Below are positions 6,007 to 12,295 of a DNA stretch of 29,083 nt, piece by piece. The position numbers were made by a program, and so were the translations under genes. Every line of letters starts with the position of its first letter. Position 1 is the stretch's first letter. The notes beneath the pieces are model-generated. The model was given only the letters and a program-made list of their open reading frames with translations. It had not been told where the DNA came from and ran no database searches. The stretch is from a virus. Location: IMG/VR virus record IMGVR_UViG_3300042448_000330, positions 1-29,083 of that record. One strand, written 5' to 3'.

Positions 6007-6187
6007 TGTATTCCTTTTTAGTTATTTTATAGTTTGCGTAAGCGTCGTAAATTTTGATTTCGTATTCGGCTAGGATTTCGGCGTTCGTGTCCGTGTCGCC
6101 TTCGTCCCAAAGCGTGACCATTAAGTAAACAAAAGTCGTATCGCCTGGTGCGTATACTTCGAAGTCTTTAAGTTCTGTTACAATCAT
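5876..6187 (-). CDS. Hypothetical acidic phage protein
   Basis: A 103-residue acidic protein. The start is placed at the ATG at 6187, one base beyond the previous stop; an in-frame ATG at 6214 would overlap that gene by 26 bases. The first half is beta-strand-like (IVTELKDFEVYAPGDTTFVYLMVTLWDEGDTDTNAEI), and the second is charged and helical (ITKKEYNEKLTIKQTRDCDDYLEKLYE). No family recognised. Its end is in doubt because the next 85 bases look coding in another frame. Confidence 0.6.
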   Translation of the reverse strand: MIVTELKDFEVYAPGDTTFVYLMVTLWDEGDTDTNAEILAEYEIKIYDAYANYKITKKEYNEKLTIKQTRDCDDYLEKLYEANTFEDAYVQEYNDESGFSWFV

Positions 6188-6188
6188 T

Positions 6189-6434
6189 TTATTTGAATTT
6201 AGAGTTATAAACATGGTTCATATATTTGTTAAAAGATGGCTTTAATTCATACGTCTTTTTTTCGTGAATTTGTGTGTCCTTTGTCTTGGCGTCTAGAACA
6301 GGGTAAGTATTCGTAGACATGAGCCAAATTAAAAACGCAAAGCCTAAAACTGCCGTAATTGCACCGCCTAAAATTTGGCGTTCGTCTTGGTTTAAATCCT
6401 TAAATAAAAACGAATATTTTTTAAGTGTTTTCAT
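6189..6434 (-). CDS. Small membrane protein
   Basis: An 81-residue protein with a basic, cytoplasmic-looking N-terminus (MKTLKKYSFLFKDLNQDERQ), a hydrophobic segment at about residues 21-39 (ILGGAITAVLGFAFLIWLM) and a polar 40-residue tail with many Lys, Tyr and Asn. One membrane pass is likely. It is the second gene after the promoter at 6631-6661. No family recognised. Confidence 0.65.
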   Translation of the reverse strand: MKTLKKYSFLFKDLNQDERQILGGAITAVLGFAFLIWLMSTNTYPVLDAKTKDTQIHEKKTYELKPSFNKYMNHVYNSKFK

Positions 6435-6437
6435 GTG

Positions 6438-6605
6438 TTAAAATGTTAATTGTTCAATTTCAAAAAAGAAAGCGCGCGTGTCGCTAGTGTTGTCTAAAAT
6501 ACGACGGCCTTTTTGATTAGCCATAAATTCGCTTTCGGCGTCTACGTTGTAAAAAAATAACGTGTTTCGGTCTTCGTCTAAAATTGTAATTCTAAATGTT
6601 TTCAT
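6438..6605 (-). CDS. Small hypothetical protein, first gene of the early operon
   Basis: A 55-residue protein (begins MKTFRITILDEDRNTLFFYN, ends FFFEIEQLTF) that fills the space between the promoter at 6631-6661 and the gene at 6434. It starts in an A-rich context (AAAAACGACATGAAAAC) about 20 bases after the predicted transcription start and stops 3 bases before the next ATG. The beta-strand pattern with a repeated Arg/Asp content suggests a small ubiquitin-like or RHH-like fold, but this is a guess; no family recognised. Confidence 0.68.
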   Translation of the reverse strand: MKTFRITILDEDRNTLFFYNVDAESEFMANQKGRRILDNTSDTRAFFFEIEQLTF

Positions 6606-6630
6606 GTCGTTTTTGTTAATTGGTTATATG

Positions 6631-6661
6631 CAAATATAGATACTATTTACAACCTACCAAA
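6631..6661 (-). promoter_or_regulatory. Consensus Bacteroidota promoter of the early operon
   Basis: Minus strand: TTTG at 6661-6658, 19 bases, then TATATTTG at 6638-6631. This is a perfect match to the Bacteroidota primary sigma consensus (TTTG, N19-22, TAnnTTTG). Predicted transcription start is about 6625, leaving about 20 bases before the ATG at 6605. The -7 box and following bases CATATAAC are identical to those at 2103-2118. Confidence 0.8.
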
Positions 6662-6742
6662 CTTTTTAACAACTTTTTTTAACATTTTTTTAGATTTCCT
6701 TATTTGACGGGGGTTGTAGACGCAAACTTTTTTTTCACGTTT

Positions 6743-6800
6743 TAAGGCGTTACCCTTATTTTGTTACAAATTTCGTAAGGTTTTACCCTTATTTTGTGAC
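6743..6800. repeat. 25-bp direct repeat, two copies 33 bp apart
   Basis: TAAGGnnTTACCCTTATT followed by TTGTnAC occurs at 6743-6767 and again at 6776-6800, with only three differing positions. The 33-bp offset is about three helical turns, so proteins bound to both copies would lie on the same DNA face. The repeats lie about 85-140 bases upstream of the early promoter. Origin iterons or operator sites. Confidence 0.75.
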
Positions 6801-6873
6801 ATGAGTACCCGAAAAGGTGCAATATAATGTGCAATTAGTCGGAATATACCCGATTAGGTATACTATATTATGC

Positions 6874-6900
6874 AAAAAAGCCAACCCCGAAAGGCTGGCT
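6874..6900 (-). terminator. Terminator at the end of the late operon
   Basis: Minus strand: AGCCAGCC, loop TTTCGGG-like of 6 bases, GGTTGGCT, then six Ts. Eight base pairs including one G-U, followed by a T-run: a standard intrinsic terminator 32 bases after the stop of the phosphoesterase gene. Confidence 0.85.
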
Positions 6901-6931
6901 TCAAAACAGAACTATGAAAAAGTGTACTAAT

Positions 6932-7996
6932 TTACTTAAAAAAGTATTCGTTTATGCTCTTTGTTAAAAGTCCGTAATTAAAATGTATGAATCCCGACCG
7001 CCCAAGTTGAAAGTTTATAGCTACCCAATTCGAAGACGGACTAAAAGCGGGGTAATTGTAATATTTAAATACGTCCGAACTTGACGCGTCGAATAAGTAT
7101 TGGTGTGAGTCGCCTTTTTCGAAAATGATTTCGTAGCCTTTATTCAAAAGGTCTTGGGTGTTTAGGTAACCGACTATTTTGTTTACTTGGTTCGGGTCAA
7201 TCTTTGGCTTAAATCCGTGTTTTAAATTGTGGGTGTCTTTTCCGTGCGTTGTAATAAAACAATAGTTACCAACTAGTTCGTAGTCTATAAACGCCGTTTG
7301 GTTAATTACCTTCACGTGTTTTAAGTCGCGTTCGACGTATGTTTTGAAAGACTGGTTAACGAAGTACGCAAAGTCGCCGCTATGGTTGTCGTTGCAAATG
7401 TTACGAACGTGAATAGTTTTGTAGAACGGCGCAAGGTATTGCAGTAACAAGGTCTTAAACTGAAAACCAACGTCAAACGCTTTTTGGTTGCTCATGTTTT
7501 GAGGCAACGCATGGCCGCCTCTAGTCGTTTGGGCATTGAACCCGTCTAAGTAGTCGCCGAGATCCAGAATATAAAGCGTGTCGCTGTTCTGTTTTTCTAG
7601 CGTGTAACTAATCATTTGTTCTAAGCGGTCGAATAGTATGTTTTCGTTCCATTCTGTGCCGTACATGCTGCGCCCTTTGTCGCTTGCGTCCATTCCTATA
7701 TGTACGTCTGTAAATACTAGCTTGTCAAATAGGCCTTTGTGCGTTCGTTTTTTTGTAGGTTCTACAACTAGTTTCGGCGCGTCTTTAATTAGGGCATGAA
7801 AGTCTACGTTTTGAATGTCGAAGTCGTTACCAAAAGACGGATTTTTAAAGAATAAACTAGCGTCGTTTGTTTTTAACCAGCCGTGTTTTACGTCTTTGTC
7901 GTTTAGTCCTAGTTCGTTAGCCTTGTTTTTAATTGCTCTATATTGTTCTATTAATACAAGCTCGTCGGCCTTTAATCTTATTCTAGGTATCTTCAT
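6932..7996 (-). CDS. Calcineurin-like metallophosphoesterase
   Basis: A 354-residue protein with the two-metal phosphoesterase motif series in order: DVH (Asp97, His99), GD (Gly147-Asp148), the GNH-type motif as NDNH (Asn204, His205), an isolated His251 in ITTHGKD, and GDSH (Asp296, His298). The first 90 residues are a helical, lysine-rich domain that could bind DNA or another partner. It overlaps the spanin gene by 4 bases and is the last late gene before the terminator at 6874-6900. Substrate unknown: DNA ends, nucleotides or 2',3'-cyclic nucleotides are all possible in this superfamily. The +1 strand shows only shadows. Confidence 0.8.
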   Translation of the reverse strand: MKIPRIRLKADELVLIEQYRAIKNKANELGLNDKDVKHGWLKTNDASLFFKNPSFGNDFDIQNVDFHALIKDAPKLVVEPTKKRTHKGLFDKLVFTDVHIGMDASDKGRSMYGTEWNENILFDRLEQMISYTLEKQNSDTLYILDLGDYLDGFNAQTTRGGHALPQNMSNQKAFDVGFQFKTLLLQYLAPFYKTIHVRNICNDNHSGDFAYFVNQSFKTYVERDLKHVKVINQTAFIDYELVGNYCFITTHGKDTHNLKHGFKPKIDPNQVNKIVGYLNTQDLLNKGYEIIFEKGDSHQYLFDASSSDVFKYYNYPAFSPSSNWVAINFQLGRSGFIHFNYGLLTKSINEYFFK

Positions 7997-8436
7997 AAAA
8001 CGGTTTTAGAAAACTTAAGTAGCCAGTTTGCAAGAAAGCCCATGCCAAACCCTATAATAAATAGCCACAAGTTAGCTTTTGTTTTCTTATTGCGTTCGGT
8101 TTTCCACTTAACGACCTCTACTTTTTCTAGCATTTTTATTGTGTCGCGCTTTAGTCTGTATTCTATTCGTGTTTCTAGTCGCGTTTTAGGCACAAAAGAA
8201 CGCTTGTAACGCACTATTGTATCTTTTTTGTATATTACCCTTTCCCATGCAATAGAGTCTCTTAAAACGTACGGAATCGAGTCAACCGAAAGTATTGTAA
8301 TTGTGTCTTCTACGGTGTCGCAGCGGTAACCTTTTTTAATCGCCTTATTTATATGGTAATTAACGCCGCAACTTGTCACAATGATTGCCAAAATAAGTGA
8401 CAAAAATATAAGGCTATAAGCTGAAAGTTTTTTCAT
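7993..8436 (-). CDS. Unimolecular spanin-like lipoprotein with C-terminal membrane anchor
   Basis: A 147-residue protein. Residues 1-22 form a lipoprotein signal peptide ending in a lipobox IVTSC with Cys23; the central part (about 40-115) is charged and beta/coil-like (RVIYKKDTIVRYKRSFVPKTRL); residues about 122-141 (ANLWLFIIGFGMGFLANWLL) form a C-terminal membrane segment. A lipid anchor in the outer membrane at one end and an inner-membrane segment at the other is the layout of u-spanins such as T1 gp11, which fuse the two membranes in the last step of lysis. It lies directly after the endolysin, which supports this. No homologue was searched. Confidence 0.7.
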   Translation of the reverse strand: MKKLSAYSLIFLSLILAIIVTSCGVNYHINKAIKKGYRCDTVEDTITILSVDSIPYVLRDSIAWERVIYKKDTIVRYKRSFVPKTRLETRIEYRLKRDTIKMLEKVEVVKWKTERNKKTKANLWLFIIGFGMGFLANWLLKFSKTVL

Positions 8437-8447
8437 TTTATAAGGTT

Positions 8448-8912
8448 TTAAGCTAAAATTTCGAAGTGCATCCAGTCGTAGTTTTTGGCTCTACCTAAAC
8501 TTAAGAATCCGTGTTTTTCAAAAATAGCAATCATTGGCGCGTATTCGGGGCGTGCAAAGCGCGCAGTCTTAGAAGTTTCTTTTAATGTATTACGTGCGGG
8601 GTCTAAATCTATGGCAATACCCCAAGCGTGACGCGACCATGACGAACCACCGCGCATTTTACGAAAGTTAAAACAACCCCCATAAAGGTCTATTCCTAGT
8701 TCGACAATACGTTGGTAGCCATACACCGCTAAAAGTTCGTTAAACACGCTTAAAAACGCATCTGCGACTAGCTTATGGCAACGCATCTTCGTAACTTTGG
8801 TGTCGATGTCCCAAGCTATGCGCATAGGGTACGGCAAATTGATGGTAGTTAGGTACGTTCCCCTTTCGTTAGGTTGTCCGTATTTCGCTAAGGCTTGGGC
8901 GGTTGTTATCAT
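8448..8912 (-). CDS. M15-family peptidoglycan peptidase (endolysin)
   Basis: A 154-residue zinc peptidase of the M15 (VanY/D-Ala-D-Ala carboxypeptidase-like) fold. Metal ligands and catalytic residues are visible: [12 protein letters not shown] (His95 and Asp102) and YDWMHFE (His149, with Asp146 and Glu151 nearby). The [11 protein letters not shown] stretch before the first His is typical. It has no signal peptide, so it needs a holin to reach the cell wall; holin-like genes precede it and a spanin-like gene follows. A hairpin at 8934-8962 separates it from the holin gene. Confidence 0.9.
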   Translation of the reverse strand: MITTAQALAKYGQPNERGTYLTTINLPYPMRIAWDIDTKVTKMRCHKLVADAFLSVFNELLAVYGYQRIVELGIDLYGGCFNFRKMRGGSSWSRHAWGIAIDLDPARNTLKETSKTARFARPEYAPMIAIFEKHGFLSLGRAKNYDWMHFEILA

Positions 8913-8933
8913 GTTACATTTTTAGAAATTATA

Positions 8934-8962
8934 AACCCCGCCAACGTTATCGACGGGGGGTT
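8934..8962 (-). terminator. Hairpin between holin-like and endolysin genes
   Basis: Minus strand: AACCCC (8962-8957), a 17-base loop that could be partly paired internally, then GGGGTT (8939-8934) and a weak T-rich tail (TATAATTT). Six base pairs with a poor T-run, so at most a partial terminator or an RNA processing/stability element in the lysis transcript. Confidence 0.5.
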
Positions 8963-8970
8963 CTCGGTGT

Positions 8971-9207
8971 TCAATTGTGAGCAGTCGAGTGGGGTGCTTT
9001 TATTTTCTTATTCCATACGCTTAGACCTAACGACGTAGCCGAGTAAGTAAGCAAACCAATAAACACAAATTCTTGTGCTTTAAACGCAGTAACTAAAGGA
9101 ACGAAAGCGTAAAAAACCGCAATCCAAAACGACGTAAAAGCGGATAGCCTTTTAATTGACCATTTGCCGCTAGGCCTTAAAGTTTCGTTTATTAGTTCTT
9201 TTATCAT
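8971..9207 (-). CDS. Probable holin (two membrane segments)
   Basis: A 78-residue protein starting MIKELINETLRPSGKWSIKR. It has two hydrophobic segments, about residues 22-43 (LSAFTSFWIAVFYAFVPLVTAF) and 48-66 (FVFIGLLTYSATSLGLSVW), and a basic tail. The start at 9207 is preferred to an in-frame ATG at 9222 because the sequence from MIKEL onward matches the usual start of this family in Bacteroidota phages. It overlaps the upstream membrane protein by 38 bases and precedes the endolysin. Size, topology and place fit a class II holin; function is inferred. Confidence 0.68.
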   Translation of the reverse strand: MIKELINETLRPSGKWSIKRLSAFTSFWIAVFYAFVPLVTAFKAQEFVFIGLLTYSATSLGLSVWNKKIKAPHSTAHN

Positions 9208-9397
9208 TTGGTAAGACTGCAAGTAATTGAACGGGTAAGTCTATTCGTGTTTTGGTTGCTTGTCTAAAGCTTTGAGTTTTGTAGCAGTCGTAAAGGGCCG
9301 TTTCGACCTTGTTAAGTCGGTTGTCCGTGTGCCATAACCATAGGCATAAAACACCCGTAACGCCGTACTTTTTTACTATGGTTACAAACTCAGTCAT
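9170..9397 (-). CDS. Small single-pass membrane protein
   Basis: A 75-residue protein with one hydrophobic segment near the N-terminus (VKKYGVTGVLCLWLW, about residues 8-22) followed by a polar, basic domain. Short proteins of this shape lie beside holins in many Bacteroidota phages and could be an antiholin, a second holin or a regulator. It shares 1 base with the connector gene's stop and overlaps the holin-like gene by 38 bases. Confidence 0.62.
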   Translation of the reverse strand: MTEFVTIVKKYGVTGVLCLWLWHTDNRLNKVETALYDCYKTQSFRQATKTRIDLPVQLLAVLPNDKRTNKRNFKA

Positions 9398-9954
9398 TAG
9401 AATACCATTATAGCGTTATTGTAGCCGTTGTCGTTGTAACGTTGGCCGCAACGTCCCCAGCAAGTACCTACGCAGTCGCAAGCTTCTATTTGTGGGCGCA
9501 AGTCCGTGTCTTTATTCGTTTGGCTAGTGAATTGCGGGTACAAATTTTTGTTAGCTAGTAGGTATTTAATCAAACGTTGTTCGTAGAAGCTGGCTTTTTG
9601 TGCGTAATGCTCCATTGAAAAGGCAACTTCAGCGCGGGAAACGCTACCAGAATAGTCCCCGAACTGCGTTTGAATACCTTTGTTTTTAAGTTGGTAAGAC
9701 AAACCAAATACTGCGTCCTCAGCACTACGCCAAGCCACAACGGGTTGTATAAATTCTACCAACGTTTCTTCGTCGTTAGTCAAAGTCTGCGTATTATATG
9801 CATTCAAAAGGTACTTGTAGAACGTTGTACCTAGAATTGGTTGTACTCTTAAGTCCGATTGCGTAGCAATGTAAGGTGTTACGTCTGTTACGTCTACGTT
9901 TGCCGTAATTGGCGTGTTCGTCTTTAGGTAAGTTTCGGTTATAAAGTAAATCAT
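9397..9954 (-). CDS. Head-tail connector-like protein (DUF6712 type)
   Basis: A 185-residue protein beginning MIYFITETYLKTNTPITANVDVTDVTPYI, with LRVQPILGTTFYKYLLNAY, EETLVEFIQPVVAWRSAEDA and YEQRLIKYLLANKNLYPQF: the all-helical pattern of the DUF6712-type family of Bacteroidota phages, which by position corresponds to the portal-proximal adaptor. It follows the portal gene with an ATGA overlap. Its last 30 residues are unusual, with four Cys in CDCVGTCWGRC (159, 161, 165, 169). Connector role is inferred from context and fold, not shown. Confidence 0.7.
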   Translation of the reverse strand: MIYFITETYLKTNTPITANVDVTDVTPYIATQSDLRVQPILGTTFYKYLLNAYNTQTLTNDEETLVEFIQPVVAWRSAEDAVFGLSYQLKNKGIQTQFGDYSGSVSRAEVAFSMEHYAQKASFYEQRLIKYLLANKNLYPQFTSQTNKDTDLRPQIEACDCVGTCWGRCGQRYNDNGYNNAIMVF

Positions 9955-11264
9955 TTCTTAAATGTTTGGGCGGGTTGTTGTGAAGCTACTACGTCGCCAC
10001 CTTCGACGGGTGGTAAGCTTGCAAGTGCGCGGATTTCGTTCGGTGTCATGGTGTCCAAAACTTTAGTAGCTACAAGCGGGCTCATTGCGTTCAAGGCATC
10101 TTGTGTTTTACTTGCGTCGCCTTCAACTTCTACAATTGTTTCGTTAATTATTTGGAAATTCTTAATTGTAAAGTCAGCTTTAAGCCTAGAAATGTTTAAT
10201 AGTTCCGTGAATATTTCGGTAACCATTTCGCGCAACGGAATAACTACGTTTTTTTCAAAGATTACGTAAGCTTGTTTAATGTCAGCGCCACCGCCTAAAC
10301 TACCCGTTGTGCGTACACCCATTAATATAGGGTCAATTGTATGGGCAAAACAAATTTGTTCGGTGTTAAGCGTGCTAGCTTCTTGAAATAACTTGTCGTT
10401 TTGGTTTGTAGGTATGCTTTCGATTTTAGGCAATTGATCGGCTGAGTTGGCAAAGAATGCCACGCCTTTACCCGCGTTGGCCGCGCCTTTCATTCTGTCG
10501 ATTGTGTCGCGTAGTACCTTCTTTTCTTCTTCGCTTTGCGGACGCTTAGGGAACATCATGGCAAAAGCGGGGAAAATACTATTTTGAATGTTCGACTTTG
10601 CGAAGTAACTAAGTTCACCCGACAAAAAGGCGAAGTTTAAAGCACTTGAATACTGCGGTAATGAGTAATAATCTTGTCCAATGCTAGGTAATTCGTAGCT
10701 ATAAAGCTGGCATCTGTCCGTGTTAAGCGGGTGGTATGGTTTTACTTGTTCTACGTCAATACGGCTAGCCCAGTCGTCGCACAAATAGTAACAAGTTTTA
10801 GTGTTGTTTATACGGACTTTTTCAGGGCTTACGTTTTCTATTCTGTGTAGCTTGTTTTTGTCGTCAAAATGCAACTTAAAGTAAACGCGGTTGTGCATTA
10901 CAAGTTGTTTTGTAACGGCTTTAACCGACTTGGCTAGGCGCATTTTCTTTTCCCAAGTGTAAATGTCTAGGAGTTCTTGCGGTGTAAGCTTGTCCGTTTT
11001 TAATTCGTAACCCGCGCCAATAGCTGCGTTTACTTTAAAGTCTACAATTGCCCCATGTAAAGGCGACGTGTAGTAAAGTTGGTTTAAAGTTTCGGGAAAT
11101 AGGTTGTCTGATCCAAACGGCACATAGCCTGCCACCTGGTAACGTCCATTAACGTAAGGAAGCGACAAGTCACCGCGTCCGATTTTACCGAAAGGAGTTG
11201 AAAAGCTTTGATAGCCTTCTATTACTTCGGGTTTTTGTTGTTTGAATCTGTCGAAAATTCCCAT
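9951..11264 (-). CDS. Portal protein
   Basis: A 437-residue portal, the dodecameric ring through which DNA enters and leaves the head. It begins MGIFDRFKQQKPE; an in-frame start at 11306 is rejected because it lies inside the upstream gene, whereas 11264 follows that gene's stop by 4 bases. Portal-type features include FPETLNQLYYTSPLHGAIVDFK near residue 55-75, a stem region, and KLFQEASTLNTEQICFAHTIDPILMGVRTTGSLGGGADIKQAY with the helical C-terminal crown/clip segment IPLREMVTEIFTELLNIS. Unusually it is transcribed after the capsid and tail genes, not before them. Confidence 0.88.
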   Translation of the reverse strand: MGIFDRFKQQKPEVIEGYQSFSTPFGKIGRGDLSLPYVNGRYQVAGYVPFGSDNLFPETLNQLYYTSPLHGAIVDFKVNAAIGAGYELKTDKLTPQELLDIYTWEKKMRLAKSVKAVTKQLVMHNRVYFKLHFDDKNKLHRIENVSPEKVRINNTKTCYYLCDDWASRIDVEQVKPYHPLNTDRCQLYSYELPSIGQDYYSLPQYSSALNFAFLSGELSYFAKSNIQNSIFPAFAMMFPKRPQSEEEKKVLRDTIDRMKGAANAGKGVAFFANSADQLPKIESIPTNQNDKLFQEASTLNTEQICFAHTIDPILMGVRTTGSLGGGADIKQAYVIFEKNVVIPLREMVTEIFTELLNISRLKADFTIKNFQIINETIVEVEGDASKTQDALNAMSPLVATKVLDTMTPNEIRALASLPPVEGGDVVASQQPAQTFKK

Positions 11265-11268
11265 TTTA

Positions 11269-11619
11269 TTAGTCGTATATGCTAGAAGTAGAACCGCCCG
11301 CAACAACTAAGCGCCCTTCTTCTATTAAATTAAGTCCGTTTGTATTCGTGTTTTCGTCTACTATTATTTCTTCGTCGCTTTCGTAAACTGAATAAGTGTA
11401 TTGACCGCGCGTTAGTTCGAGGTCTACACCTTCTTCTAAAGTAAAAAGGTTGTATCTAGTCGGAAAGTTTGACGTGTCAACACCCGACCACAAAACGGGT
11501 TCGGTTGCCGTGTTAAATTCGCCCTCAAAGACGAATAAATAAAAAGGGTCTACCAACGTCGTTACTTCGCTTAAAGTAAGCGCAAACGTGTTTATTTCGC
11601 CTTTTTCAATGTAAATCAT
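11269..11619 (-). CDS. Hypothetical structural-region protein
   Basis: A 116-residue beta-rich protein (MIYIEKGEINTFALTLSEVTTLVDPFYLFVFEGE...YTYSVYESDEE...LIEEGRLVVAGG...SIYD). The start at 11619 is chosen because the conserved 12-mer AATATNGTTATG ends there; the in-frame TTG upstream at 11652 would extend it through the promoter. Proteins with this Ig-like beta pattern and terminal GRLxVxG...SxYD sit beside the portal and major tail protein in Bacteroidota phages; a head decoration or tail role is possible. Has its own probable promoter after a terminator. Confidence 0.7.
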   Translation of the reverse strand: MIYIEKGEINTFALTLSEVTTLVDPFYLFVFEGEFNTATEPVLWSGVDTSNFPTRYNLFTLEEGVDLELTRGQYTYSVYESDEEIIVDENTNTNGLNLIEEGRLVVAGGSTSSIYD

Positions 11620-11649
11620 AACAATATTAAAATTCGTTTGAGACTTGTT
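11617..11649 (-). promoter_or_regulatory. Start-site element AATATTGTTATG with promoter-like upstream boxes
   Basis: Minus strand: the 12-mer AATATTGTTATG (11628-11617) ends exactly in the start codon. Just upstream, TTTG (11653-11650), 20 bases, then TAATATTG resembles a Bacteroidota promoter with one mismatch in the -7 box. If used, transcription would start at or within a base or two of the ATG, giving a leaderless mRNA. A 33-base stretch including this element is repeated with few changes at 17987-18019. Confidence 0.6.
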
Positions 11650-11656
11650 CAAACAG

Positions 11657-11678
11657 AAAACCCCCTACAATGAGGGGG
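11657..11678 (-). terminator. Terminator after the probable major tail protein gene
   Basis: Minus strand: CCCCCT (11678-11673), a 6-base loop, AGGGGG (11666-11661), then TTTT. Six G-C-rich pairs with a short T-run, 24 bases after the stop of the gene at 11703. Confidence 0.75.
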
Positions 11679-11702
11679 CTAACTATGTTTGGTAAGGAAA
11701 AT

Positions 11703-12218
11703 TTACACTAATAAACCTGGCACAATTGCCGCGTCTACTTCGTATGCAAGGGTTTCGTTTTCCGCAAGAAGTGTAAGGCTGTATTTACTGCCATCTGCAC
11801 GGGCCACACCTGAACCTTCGCCGTAAGCGCTAACTTGCAAGAATGGGAAATACCAAAATTTGCCGTTTGCGTCACCTACAACCGCTGTTAAGTATTGTTG
11901 ACCAGCGCCAAGAACTTTAATAGCCTTAGACTTTTCTTGGTCGCGTCGGTGAAACATTAGGTTAATAGTTTGAGTAACGTAAGAAGACCCATTGACTAAG
12001 TCGATAGTTCCGTCTTCGGTAAAGCTACCCGTATTGCGTTTAAACTCCATCGCAACAAAAGGCGAAGTGTAGTTAATGTCGGTTACTTCCCAGTTCGTGC
12101 CCGTTTCGTTGGTAGTAATTCCCGTAATGTTGTCCTGTTGGTTAATTAGTAGGGTATAAATTCCCCCGCTATTTGAATCACACCCCTTTAGGATCTCTAA
12201 TAATGTACTGCATGCCAT
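11703..12218 (-). CDS. Probable major tail protein
   Basis: A 171-residue beta-rich protein beginning MACSTLLEILKGCDSNSGGIYTLLI, with GSSYVTQTINLMFHRRDQEKSKAI and AVVGDANGKFWYFPFLQVSAYGEGSGVARADGSKYSLTLLAENE. These segments match the family of tail-tube-like proteins found next to the capsid gene in Bacteroidota phages. The gene is enclosed by two terminators (12242-12270 upstream, 11657-11678 downstream), as often seen for abundantly expressed structural genes. Tail-tube role is inferred from fold-like pattern and place. Confidence 0.7.
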   Translation of the reverse strand: MACSTLLEILKGCDSNSGGIYTLLINQQDNITGITTNETGTNWEVTDINYTSPFVAMEFKRNTGSFTEDGTIDLVNGSSYVTQTINLMFHRRDQEKSKAIKVLGAGQQYLTAVVGDANGKFWYFPFLQVSAYGEGSGVARADGSKYSLTLLAENETLAYEVDAAIVPGLLV

Positions 12219-12241
12219 GATTTCGAATATTTTTTTGTTAT

Positions 12242-12270
12242 AAAAAAGGGCGGCGTTTTATGGCCGCCCC
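12242..12270 (-). terminator. Terminator after the major capsid gene
   Basis: Minus strand: GGGCGGC, 8-base loop, GCCGCCC, then six Ts: seven perfect G-C-rich base pairs and a T-run, 25 bases after the capsid gene stop. The strongest terminator in the late region. Confidence 0.88.
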
Positions 12271-12295
12271 GTATATTTTAATTGATGGTTAACGA

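Larger units (their letters stand above)
6606..6931. other. Intergenic region with candidate operator or origin
   Basis: The largest gene-free stretch in the window. From right to left: a terminator (6874-6900); an inverted repeat TATACC-N6-GGTATA (6845-6862); two direct GTGCAAT copies 12 bases apart (6817 and 6829); a long direct repeat (6743-6800); an AT-rich stretch with TTTTTAACA-type repeats (about 6661-6690); and the early promoter (6631-6661). Repeats plus an AT-rich element next to an operon encoding a DnaA-like protein would fit a replication origin; control sites for the promoter are the simpler alternative. Confidence 0.45.

Noticed and set aside
6221-6228. TATATTTG box on the plus strand
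   Set aside because: It lies inside a minus-strand gene, faces no plus-strand gene and has no -33 box; likely chance.
11265-11306. Longer N-terminus for the portal gene
   Set aside because: The extension lies in the upstream coding sequence; MGIFDRF is the natural start and follows the stop by 4 bases.
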